64,000 bases of DNA from DATKYQ01 sp964640665 (GTDB lineage Bacteria; Myxococcota; B64-G9). Where the stretch lies: NCBI GenBank assembly GCA_964640665.1, contig CAZXHT010000008.1, positions 30,022 through 94,021 of the forward strand, read 5' to 3'. The notes under the pieces were generated by a model. That model was not told where the DNA came from. It worked only from the letters and a program-made list of their open reading frames with translations, and ran no database searches. Of this stretch, positions 57,066 through 64,000 are shown piece after piece (position 1 is the stretch's first letter; every line of letters begins with the position of its first letter). Both the position numbers and the translations under genes were made by a program.

Positions 57066-57976
57066 GGCACGCTGTATACGGCTTTTCAGTAGTTACTCTT
57101 GCGCTTGTCATGGCAGGCTGCCCGGGCACTGCCCGGCTTTCGGTAAAGGGCGGTGGAGCGGGGTTTCTCTTCGCGCTCAAGCGTCCCGGCACGAGCGCTG
57201 CCCGGGCCATGGAGACCGCCTTGCGACGGCGGCTGGACGCGGCCGGGCTGCGCGGCTGCCGGGTCACGGCCGAAGGCGACGATCGCATCCGCGTGCTGGT
57301 GCCGGGGGTTGCGGCGGGTAAAGTGGAAAAACTGCAGGAAGAGCTTACTCGTTCCTCTCGCCTGGCGTTCAGCCTGGTAGATGAGGACAACGCCTTCTTC
57401 GAAAATCTGGCCGGCCGGCTGCCCGGGGATGGCTCCGTCCAACTGGCGATCGAGACGAATCCCGGAGTCCAAAATGGTCCTACCCGGAAAACTTGCTACC
57501 TGACTGCCACCAGCCGCGCAAAGCTAACGACTTTCCTGTCCGGGTTGACTCCTCCAGTGGGGCGCCGGATTGGTATCCTGTGCGGGGAGTGGGGGATGCT
57601 GGCCTACTTGGTTGAGGATCCGCCCGGCATGGCCGGGCCGAGAGTTCAAGAGGCCCATGTGGTAGAGGCCGACAAGGGGTGTGGTATCGCAGTTGAAATC
57701 AGGCTTGCCGCCGAGCAACGCCAGGCCTTTGAAGATTTGACGCGAAAGAACCTTCACCGGCGCCTGGCTATCCTGGTTGACGGCGAAATTCGCTCGGCCC
57801 CTGTTATTCAGGCCGTGATCGATTCGGGGCGCGCCATGATCGGGGCCAGCCCCATGGCGCCCGTAGCCCTGGCCGAACGAGAGGCCCGCTCGTTGGCGGC
57901 CAGCCTGACAGCCTGGAGCCTGGCCGGTGATTTGACCCTGATCGAGCGCCGGCTGACTCCTCCCGCAAGTCATTGA
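57062..57976 (+). CDS. SecD-head-like lipoprotein
   Basis: A 304-residue lipoprotein (LALVMAGC, Cys near residue 20) resembling only the periplasmic P1 part of SecD: a ferredoxin-like segment (ARAMETALRRRLDAAGLRGCRVTAEGDDRIRVLVPG, EELTRSSRLAFSLVDEDN) and a SecD-type head (AVEIRLAAEQRQAFEDLTRKNLHRRLAILVDGEIRSAPVIQAVIDSGRAMIG). The six-span RND-type membrane domain of SecD is missing. The start overlaps the tyrS stop (ATGA). It may be a stand-alone periplasmic export or folding factor; that is inference. Confidence 0.8.
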   Translation: MRHAVYGFSVVTLALVMAGCPGTARLSVKGGGAGFLFALKRPGTSAARAMETALRRRLDAAGLRGCRVTAEGDDRIRVLVPGVAAGKVEKLQEELTRSSRLAFSLVDEDNAFFENLAGRLPGDGSVQLAIETNPGVQNGPTRKTCYLTATSRAKLTTFLSGLTPPVGRRIGILCGEWGMLAYLVEDPPGMAGPRVQEAHVVEADKGCGIAVEIRLAAEQRQAFEDLTRKNLHRRLAILVDGEIRSAPVIQAVIDSGRAMIGASPMAPVALAEREARSLAASLTAWSLAGDLTLIERRLTPPASH

Positions 57977-58011
57977 TTAGATAATAATTGACAACTGCCC
58001 GGCGTTGGGAA

Positions 58012-58046
58012 TGAACTGCCCCCGTTGATTGTTCCAAGGCAGTTCA
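58012..58046 (+). other. Stem-loop between the SecD-like gene and the ABC operon
   Basis: TGAACTGCC (58012-58020) and GGCAGTTCA (58038-58046) form a perfect 9-bp stem with a 17-nt loop, followed by a T-rich stretch (TGTAACGTTGTTGTTT). It could be a terminator, a leader structure or an operator. A -35/-10 pair TTGATT/TGTAAC overlaps the loop and 3' arm. Confidence 0.45.
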
Positions 58047-58086
58047 GCTGTAACGTTGTTGTTTCGAGACCAATGGGAGACGCGAA

Positions 58087-59025
58087 ATGATCGAAGTCGA
58101 GAAGGTTTCAAAGAACTATGGCGAGGTGCGGGCCTTGCGGGATGTGTCTTTCGGCATCACGCGCGGCGAGATCGTCGGTCTGTTGGGCCCTAACGGCGCC
58201 GGCAAGACGACCTTGCTCAAGGTGCTGACGGGATACTTCGAGCCGACCGACGGCCGGGTGCGTATCGCAAGCGTGGATGTCGTCGAGGACCCCGTTTCTG
58301 CCAGGAAGAAGATCGGCTACCTGCCGGAAAACTCCCCGCTATACCCCGAGATGCTGGTCCAGGAGAGCCTGCTGATGACGGCCGAACTGCGGGGCATCGA
58401 AGGCGACCGACGCCGGCAGTTACTAGAACGCGCAGTGCGGTCATCCGGGCTGGGAGACGTTCTCACGCGCCCGATAGGCAAGCTCTCCAAGGGGTTCCAC
58501 CAGCGTGTCGGCTTGGCTCAGGCCATCCTGGACGAACCGGATATCTTGATCCTCGATGAACCCACCAACGGGCTCGACCCCGACCAGATCGTCGAGGTAC
58601 GCAACTTGATCAGACGGATGGCCTCTCACTCGACCGTTATTCTCTCGACCCACATCCTGTCCGAAGTCGAGCAGACCTGCGAGCGAGTACTGGTGCTGAT
58701 CAACGGTCGCCTGCGAGCCGATGCCCGCATGTCCGAGCTGACCGCCACCAATCGCTTCCGGGTTATCTTCGCAGCCGGCACGAAAATGGAGCCGATTCGC
58801 GACGACCTGCAATCCGCTGCGGGGATCGAATCGGTATCTCCCGAAGCGGATCCGGACGGGCTTGTGCGCCTCTCGGTCGAAGGTGACTCCGAGGCCGATC
58901 TGGGTAGGTTGATCTTCGAGCGGGCCAAGGCCAACGACTGGCCGCTGCGCGAGTTGCACCGCAACACGCGGACCCTGGAGTCTGTATTCAGGGCCATGTC
59001 TTCCGGACAGGAGGTGAAGATATGA
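58087..59025 (+). CDS. GldA-like ABC transporter ATPase
   Basis: A 312-residue ATP-binding subunit: Walker A GLLGPNGAGKTTLLKVLTGY, signature LSKGFHQRVGLAQAILDEP, Walker B ILILDEPTNGLDPDQ and switch His in ILSTHILSEVEQTC. The C-terminal 80 residues form an accessory domain found in GldA/YhbG-like ATPases. It powers the following permease; its stop overlaps the permease start by 4 bp. In Bacteroidetes the homologous Gld ABC system is linked to gliding; elsewhere the substrate is unknown. Confidence 0.93.
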   Translation: MIEVEKVSKNYGEVRALRDVSFGITRGEIVGLLGPNGAGKTTLLKVLTGYFEPTDGRVRIASVDVVEDPVSARKKIGYLPENSPLYPEMLVQESLLMTAELRGIEGDRRRQLLERAVRSSGLGDVLTRPIGKLSKGFHQRVGLAQAILDEPDILILDEPTNGLDPDQIVEVRNLIRRMASHSTVILSTHILSEVEQTCERVLVLINGRLRADARMSELTATNRFRVIFAAGTKMEPIRDDLQSAAGIESVSPEADPDGLVRLSVEGDSEADLGRLIFERAKANDWPLRELHRNTRTLESVFRAMSSGQEVKI

Positions 59026-61937
59026 ACCACACCATGGCCATCGCCCGCAAGGAGTGGAAGGCGGCCTTTCTGTCTCCGGTGGCCTTGATTTTTTTAGCCA
59101 TCTTCCTTCTGGCTTCGCTGTTCGTGTTTTTCTTCGTCGAAGGTTTTTTCGCCCGCAACATCGCAGACGCGCGACCGTTTTTTGAGGGCATGCCTGTTTT
59201 GCTCGTGCTTTTAGCATCTGCCTTTACAATGCGTCTTTGGAGCGAAGAGGCTCGTTCGGGCACGCTGGAGGTGCTTCTGACCTTGCCGCTCAGGATCCGC
59301 GAAGTAGTGCTGGGCAAGTTCCTGGCCGGGGTCGGGTTGATGCTGGTCGCCCTGTTGTTGACTCTGCCGATGCCCATCACCATCGCAATCCTGGGCAATC
59401 TCGATTGGGGGCCGGTGATCGGTGGTTACCTGGGCCTGCTGCTTCTGGCCTGCGCCTATCTGGCCATCGGCATGTACATCTCCTCGCTCACCAACAACCA
59501 GCTCGTCGCCTTGTTGATGAGCATAGTCGTCTGCGGTTTGCTGGTGCTTATGGGTTACTTGCCGCGCCTGATTCCCATGGGACTGACCGTCGATGAAATT
59601 CTCAGGGGCCTCGGCACCGGGAGCCGCTTCGATAGCATGTTGCGCGGAGTAGTCGATTTGCGCGACCTGATCTATTACCTGAGTCTGGCGGCCTTGTTCC
59701 TGGCGCTGAACGGACTCTCGCTCGAACGGCGCCGCTGGAGCAGCGGACCGCAGGGACGGTCCCGCCATCGTGGCATGGTGCTGGGTGTGATCTTGCTGGG
59801 CACCAACCTGCTGGTCTTCAACCTGGGCATGGCCCCTGTCGCCGGCCTGCGCGCCGATATGACCGAATGGGGAGAATTCAGTATCTCGCCGGTGACCACG
59901 CAACTGCTGAGGGGAGCCAAGGAGCCGTTGTTGGTCAGGGGATACTTCTCGGACAAGACCCATCCCCTGCTCGATCCATTGGTACCGCGCATCAAGGATT
60001 TTATGCGCGAGTTGCAGGTGGCGGGCGGTTCGAGCGTGACCACGGAGTTCATAGACCCCACCGATAACGACGAGGCCATAAAAGAGGCTCAGTCGAAGTA
60101 TAGCATCCGCTCGGTGCCTTTCCGTTTTTCGAACCGCAATGAAGACTCTGTGGTCAACGCCTACTTCGACATTTTGGTGCGTTACGGAGATCGTTTCGAG
60201 GTGCTCAACTTCGCAGAACTGATCGACGTTGAGGTCAAGGGCACCGATGTTCGCGTCAGCCTGCGCAACCTGGAGTACGACATTGCCCGTTCGATCAAAA
60301 AGGTAATCTACGGATTCAAGAGCCTCGAGGCGGTCTGCAATCAGATAGAGGGTAAGGCTTCGCTTGCGATATTCGCCTCGTCCAAGAACATGCCTGCGGA
60401 GCTTGCAGAGATTCCCAAACACATTACCAACGCGGCCGATGAGATCAAGAAGCGCTGCGGAGGCAAGTTCGACTACAGCCTGGTAGACCCAGACAAGGTC
60501 GAAAGCGGTGTCACCCCCGAGCAGCTCTACCAGCAGTATGGCATCAAGCCGATGTCCCTGTCGCTTTTCGACAATCGTACTTTTTACCTGAGTTTGCTGA
60601 TGCAGATCGGCGACAAGTCCGAGGCGCTGAGTATCTCGGGCAAGTTGAGCGAGTCCGACGCCAAACGCGAGATCCAGGCCTCGCTGCAGCGCCATGCGCC
60701 GGGCTTCATGAAGACCGTCGGAATCTTTATCAGCAAGACGGCTCCGAGGAGGATGAATTACCCCGGTATGCCGCCGCCGCGCGATCAAACGTTCAATGCC
60801 TTGAAGAAGCAGTTGCGCGGCACCTACGAGGTGACAGACGTTGATCTCTCCTCCGGGAGAGTGCCCGGCTACGTCGACGTGCTTGTGGTTCTCGGCCCGC
60901 GCGACCTGGGAGAACGCGAGCGCTTCGCCATCGACCAGTTCCTGATGCGGGGCGGGTCGGCCGTCATCACGGCCGGGGCCTACGCCTTCGAGCCGGGCCA
61001 GTCGGGCGCGCTCGAGGTCAATCTGAAGAAGACCGGCCTGGGTGACATGCTCAAGGCCTATGGCGTAGAAGTCGGACAGGCGGTGGTTCTCGACGAGAAC
61101 AACGCGGCCTTCCCTGTGCCGGTTGTCAGGCAGTTGGGCAACATGCGCGTCAGGGAGATCAAAATGGTCCACTACCCGCCCTTCGTCGACGTCAAGGGAG
61201 AGGGGTTGGCCTCAGACAACCCGGCCACGGCAGCGCTGCCGTCGGTGGTCTTCCACTGGTCGTCACCGGTGAGTTGCCAAGCTGTCGACAAGCAGGCTGC
61301 CGGCAACAAGCCCGTCTGCAAACCGCTGCTGCAGTCCTCGGATAAGGCTTGGGAAGTTCCTTTTTTCCAGGCGCAGCCCGATTTCCAGAGGTTTCCCGGT
61401 ATGGGTTTCGCGGAACCCGAGAAGACCAAGCGCATTACGCTGGCGGTCAGCGTAGTGGGTAAGCTCGAAAGCTTCTTCAAGGGCAAGCAGTCGCCCGTGC
61501 TCTCCGGAGAGAAGCCCGGACCCGCCACCAAGGGCATGCCCGAGAAGAAAGAGGGCCACCGCGCCGGTATGATCGAGCGCTCCGACCAGGAGGCCCGCCT
61601 AGTGGTGCTGGGCTCGGCCAATTTCGTAAACGACATCGTGCTATCGATCTCCAGTCAGGTCTCGCAGGCCAACCTGGCCAACCTGCAGTTCGTGAACAAC
61701 TTAATCGACTGGTCGGTGGAAGACGCCGGCCTGCTGCGCATTCGCTCCAAGGAGCGCTTCGCCCGCATTTTAACGGGCCTGGATTCGGGTGAGATGATCG
61801 GCTGGCAGATTGGTAACTTCGCCTTCGCCATTCTGGCGGTCGTGTTGATCGGACTATTCACCATGGGTAGCCGTAGCAGGGCCGTGCCAATCATGGCTGC
61901 CGGGGCAGGCAAGGACGAAGGGAGGAAGGAGTCATGA
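59022..61937 (+). CDS. Fused GldF-GldG: ABC-2 permease plus auxiliary domain
   Basis: A 971-residue fusion. Residues 1-235 form an ABC-2 permease with about six spans (VALIFLAIFLLASLFVFFFVEGFF, GLMLVALLLTLPMPITIAILG, LIYYLSLAALFLAL) and MRLWSEEARSGTLEVLLTLP. A seventh span near residue 258 leads to the large periplasmic GldG/ABC_transp_aux region (about 280-940: TTQLLRGAKEPLLVRGYFSD, PRIKDFMRELQVAG, GYVDVLVVLGPRDLGERERFAIDQFLMRGGSAVI). A terminal span follows (FAFAILAVVLIGLFTMGSR). In Flavobacterium these are two proteins; the fusion is common in other phyla. It overlaps its neighbours by 4 bp at both ends. Confidence 0.92.
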   Translation: MNHTMAIARKEWKAAFLSPVALIFLAIFLLASLFVFFFVEGFFARNIADARPFFEGMPVLLVLLASAFTMRLWSEEARSGTLEVLLTLPLRIREVVLGKFLAGVGLMLVALLLTLPMPITIAILGNLDWGPVIGGYLGLLLLACAYLAIGMYISSLTNNQLVALLMSIVVCGLLVLMGYLPRLIPMGLTVDEILRGLGTGSRFDSMLRGVVDLRDLIYYLSLAALFLALNGLSLERRRWSSGPQGRSRHRGMVLGVILLGTNLLVFNLGMAPVAGLRADMTEWGEFSISPVTTQLLRGAKEPLLVRGYFSDKTHPLLDPLVPRIKDFMRELQVAGGSSVTTEFIDPTDNDEAIKEAQSKYSIRSVPFRFSNRNEDSVVNAYFDILVRYGDRFEVLNFAELIDVEVKGTDVRVSLRNLEYDIARSIKKVIYGFKSLEAVCNQIEGKASLAIFASSKNMPAELAEIPKHITNAADEIKKRCGGKFDYSLVDPDKVESGVTPEQLYQQYGIKPMSLSLFDNRTFYLSLLMQIGDKSEALSISGKLSESDAKREIQASLQRHAPGFMKTVGIFISKTAPRRMNYPGMPPPRDQTFNALKKQLRGTYEVTDVDLSSGRVPGYVDVLVVLGPRDLGERERFAIDQFLMRGGSAVITAGAYAFEPGQSGALEVNLKKTGLGDMLKAYGVEVGQAVVLDENNAAFPVPVVRQLGNMRVREIKMVHYPPFVDVKGEGLASDNPATAALPSVVFHWSSPVSCQAVDKQAAGNKPVCKPLLQSSDKAWEVPFFQAQPDFQRFPGMGFAEPEKTKRITLAVSVVGKLESFFKGKQSPVLSGEKPGPATKGMPEKKEGHRAGMIERSDQEARLVVLGSANFVNDIVLSISSQVSQANLANLQFVNNLIDWSVEDAGLLRIRSKERFARILTGLDSGEMIGWQIGNFAFAILAVVLIGLFTMGSRSRAVPIMAAGAGKDEGRKES

Positions 61938-62938
61938 AACGTACCAACCTGCTACTGACCGTACTGCTGGCCGCCCAGGTGGTCATCTTCGGCCTGGGCT
62001 ACGTATTTTGCGGCTCTGAGGAAGTCAACAAGGCATCGCGGGTATTGCTGCTTGCTGGGATGGATCGCGATTCGCTCGAGGGCCTTGTCATCGAAGACAA
62101 GGACGGCAAATCGATCAAGCTCGCCCGCGACAAAAACGGTTGGAGTCTGCCCGGGCGCGCAGGCTTCCCGGCCGATGCCGGCAAGGTCGATCGCATCCTG
62201 GGAAAGCTTCTGGGAATGGAGTCGGTCTACGTTGTTTCACGTGGCACGTCGCATCATGTGGAACTCGAGGTGGCCGCCGACAAGTTCCAGCGCAAGGTCA
62301 CCCTGGAAGGGCCCAAGAACAAGAAACTCTTGATCATCGGCAAGGCCGGGTCGGACGGTTATTCCAACGTGCGCCTGGATCCTGGTCCCGAGATCTACGC
62401 CGTTGATGACCTGAAGGCCTGGGAACTGGGCACGCGGGTCAGCGACTGGGTCAAGCGCGACTACTTCAACGTCGAGAAGAAGCGCCTGGCCGGGCTCGAG
62501 ATCCGCAGGGGCGAGAACAACATAGTGCTCGAGCGCGACAACTTGGCCGAGTGGAAAGTCAACGGCCAGCCGGCCGACAAGAAGGAAGCCGACGGCCTGG
62601 CCGACAAGGCTGTCAAGATCGAGGTCAGCGACGTCGTCGGCTTGCTTTCGGATGTAGTCAGCAAAAACAAGGTCGACCAGGGCAAGACCCCGCTGACGCT
62701 GGTGCTCTCGCTGGCAACAGAGCAGCTCCCCGCCACGGCCCCCGCCGGGGAAGAGAAAAAAGAAGCCGCCCCGCCGGAGATAAACGAGCGCCACGTGATT
62801 CACCTGGCACTCGATCCCGACAAGGACACCAATGTCTACTGTTACAGCGACGATTCAAAGTTCGTAGTAAAGCTGGATAAGTGGCGGGTGAAGAAGTTCT
62901 TCGAGATAAACCCGGACAAGCTCGCACCCAAGAAATAG
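61934..62938 (+). CDS. DUF4340 domain protein of the ABC operon
   Basis: A 334-residue protein with a signal anchor (NLLLTVLLAAQVVIFGLGYVF). Repeated beta segments typical of DUF4340 follow: DSLEGLVIEDKDGKSIKLARDKNGWSLPG, DAGKVDRILGKLLGMESVYVVSRG and RDYFNVEKKRLAGLEIRRGENNIVLERDNLAEWKVNGQPADKKEAD. DUF4340 proteins regularly follow GldG-like genes and probably act with them in the periplasm. The start overlaps the permease stop by 4 bp, giving one operon of three. Confidence 0.9.
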   Translation: MKRTNLLLTVLLAAQVVIFGLGYVFCGSEEVNKASRVLLLAGMDRDSLEGLVIEDKDGKSIKLARDKNGWSLPGRAGFPADAGKVDRILGKLLGMESVYVVSRGTSHHVELEVAADKFQRKVTLEGPKNKKLLIIGKAGSDGYSNVRLDPGPEIYAVDDLKAWELGTRVSDWVKRDYFNVEKKRLAGLEIRRGENNIVLERDNLAEWKVNGQPADKKEADGLADKAVKIEVSDVVGLLSDVVSKNKVDQGKTPLTLVLSLATEQLPATAPAGEEKKEAAPPEINERHVIHLALDPDKDTNVYCYSDDSKFVVKLDKWRVKKFFEINPDKLAPKK

Positions 62939-62939
62939 A

Positions 62940-63086
62940 GCAGCATTCCCGCCACTGCTGGCGGCATTCGGAGGGCGAAAGATTAAAGCCATCGGCGACG
63001 CCTACCTGTGTACCTTCGTATCTCCGACCACCACACTCTTATTCGGCATGGCGGTCCATGATCGTCTCTTCCGAGGATGGGTGTGA
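62940..63086 (+). pseudogene. Relic of a class III nucleotidyl cyclase
   Basis: The frame beginning at 62940 reads AAFPPLLAAFGGRKIKAIGDAYLCTF, then VSPTTTLLFGMAVHDRLFRGWV and a TGA at 63084-63086. The core FGGRKIKAIGDAYLCTF is the metal/ribose-binding region of class III adenylyl/guanylyl cyclases (typically GRxVKxxGDxxLxxF). There is no start codon, and neither the upstream nor the downstream part of the domain remains. A 6-bp stem CCGCCA/TGGCGG (62949-62964) lies in the same DNA. Confidence 0.75.
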
Positions 63087-63177
63087 TTCAAACCAGTTGG
63101 TACATATTTTTTCAGTACTTTTTTAAGAAATACAAATCACCAACGGGTATCGATCAAACCCAACTGAATTCTCCAGG

Positions 63178-63206
63178 TTGCATTTATCGTGGCCCTGTGA
63201 TACTTA
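63178..63206 (+). promoter_or_regulatory. Weak candidate promoter for the last gene
   Basis: TTGCAT (63178-63183), 17 nt, TACTTA (63201-63206). The AT-rich stretch 63100-63150 just upstream (runs of T and A) could act as an UP element. The -10 is poor. Confidence 0.3.
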
Positions 63207-63252
63207 GTACACAAAGCACTTGGCTCAAATCTTGATGGGAGCAGCACAAGAA

Positions 63253-63891
63253 ATGAGATATCTTACAGTATTTGTTGTAATATTTTTATCGATCAGTATG
63301 GCCATGGCTCAGGAAGAGGTCGACACCGCGACGGAGGAGCCAGCGGAAGAAATCGTGGACGCCAGGGAATGTCCGGCCTTGTTCGGCGACAGAGAGAGCA
63401 GGGAGGACAACGCAGAGAAACGGAAATCCTGTCTGGACTCGGTTCGGGTCTCCAAGTACACCATCAGCTTGATCCACCACTGCGACTGGACCGAACCTCA
63501 ATATGTTCATTTGACCGGCTTGGATCTGGAGAACATCGACTGCCCAGCGGGTCTGGATGAAGAGGCTCCCGATGACTGCGATCCAGTGGCTCATCTGAGG
63601 TTGGTCGAAGAGATGGATGCCGTGGAATGTAAGCCTGGGGTTTACAGTTTGCGGGTGGACGACAACTTGGGGGAAGACGGCCGCGTTCTGGCCATTCTGC
63701 CCGATCTGATACTCACCGAGTTCCAAGGCTGCCTATATTACTTACCCCTGGATCCCATGGCGCGACCCGTCTGGCGTATCATCTGGCGTTCGCCCTGGAA
63801 GATTTTGCGCCTTCCGGACAGGCGTACCAACACCCGAACAAGTCGCCGATCCCACAGGAGCAAACACCGCAGTCGTTACAAGAGAAGATAG
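63253..63891 (+). CDS. Small secreted protein, unknown function
   Basis: A 212-residue protein. ATG 63253 is chosen because a clean signal peptide follows (MRYLTVFVVIFLSISMAMAQ) and GGGAG lies about 10 nt upstream. The mature part is acidic with several cysteines (DARECPALFGDRESREDN, SLIHHCDWTEPQYVHLTGLDLENIDCPAG) and the C-terminus turns strongly basic (RTNTRTSRRSHRSKHRSRYKRR). No family recognised. Codon use is slightly richer in A/T than in the operon before it. Confidence 0.7.
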   Translation: MRYLTVFVVIFLSISMAMAQEEVDTATEEPAEEIVDARECPALFGDRESREDNAEKRKSCLDSVRVSKYTISLIHHCDWTEPQYVHLTGLDLENIDCPAGLDEEAPDDCDPVAHLRLVEEMDAVECKPGVYSLRVDDNLGEDGRVLAILPDLILTEFQGCLYYLPLDPMARPVWRIIWRSPWKILRLPDRRTNTRTSRRSHRSKHRSRYKRR

Positions 63892-63916
63892 ATTCAGCCA
63901 CTCCTGATAATTTTTT

Positions 63917-63971
63917 CAAGGGGGGTAGTCGGTTAGCTCCTCCACCCCCAAGATATTGGGGTCGCCCCTTG
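63917..63971 (+). other. Nested inverted repeats at the window end
   Basis: CAAGGGG (63917-63923) pairs with CCCCTTG (63965-63971), and inside it CCCCAA/TTGGGG (63946-63951, 63956-63961) forms a 4-nt-loop hairpin. There is no U-tract. It could be a processed or regulatory RNA structure, but the window ends too soon to tell. Confidence 0.3.
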
Positions 63972-64000
63972 TGACAAGCCCCGGCGACGTGATGGGCATA

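Noticed and set aside
59211..61172. 653-codon open frame on the minus strand opposite the GldFG gene
   Set aside because: Antisense shadow of a long high-G+C gene; its His/Gln/Asp-rich translation has no domain and the plus-strand gene is clear.
62949..62964. Terminator of the ABC operon
   Set aside because: The 6-bp stem is not followed by a U-tract and lies in the cyclase relic.
63213..63227. Sigma-54 promoter before the last gene (TGGCTCAAATCTTGA)
   Set aside because: The -12 element lacks GC, and the transcript would start inside the Shine-Dalgarno.

Overview
The window reads as a fragment of a Gram-negative, high-G+C genome assembled from short reads. LpxC and several outer-membrane lipoproteins show an LPS-bearing envelope. 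The Hanks-type kinase with PEGA domains, very large Cys-rich surface lipoproteins, a GldA/GldFG-type ABC system and good -24/-12 (sigma-54) promoters fit a deltaproteobacterial or myxobacterial-grade lineage. That placement is inference; the window contains no rRNA or other taxonomic marker. I found no tRNA, rRNA, CRISPR array or insertion sequence.

Left part (1-26.6 kb), mostly single-copy housekeeping and envelope genes: the ruvB end; lpxC behind a sigma-54-type promoter; a zinc-ribbon/TPR membrane protein; a secreted coiled-coil protein; a GH106-like glycosidase lipoprotein whose codon use looks foreign; a methyltransferase fused to a very long coiled coil; an M20 peptidase; two lipoproteins; an HU-family protein; purF; a 107-bp perfect-palindrome element; a cNMP-binding/sigma/anti-sigma cluster; dtd; an AstD-like aldehyde dehydrogenase that lacks its catalytic residues; a beta-barrel porin and radC, both behind sigma-54-type sites; an LCCL protein; pcnB; and an acyl-ACP thioesterase.

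Middle part (26.7-53.2 kb), the distinctive region: a cluster of six large paralogous Cys-rich lipoproteins plus one miniature chimera. Five of the six share one plan: lipobox, a conserved CSSDxAGPNR-like segment, a PKD/REJ-like domain, Cys-rich repeats, paired jelly-roll modules, a short beta linker, then a different C-terminal domain in each (Gly-rich, LamG, DNRLRE/CBM96-like, none, or DUF2341+LamG). The sixth, on the minus strand, has the Cys-rich modules on another N-terminus. A kinase/PEGA protein and a TPR membrane protein lie among them. The chimera, a 3' gene relic and 162-bp identical repeats show active recombination. The 100-N gap inside the first gene is flanked by the same 55 bp on both sides. 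This looks like a k-mer overlap, and collapsing it restores one reading frame of about 2,287 codons.

Right part (53.2-64 kb): a coiled-coil membrane protein and a GalT-like protein (minus strand), a small unknown protein, tyrS, a SecD-head-like lipoprotein, then a tightly overlapping ABC operon (GldA-like ATPase, fused GldF-GldG permease/auxiliary protein, DUF4340 protein). After it come a relic of a class III nucleotidyl cyclase and a small secreted protein.
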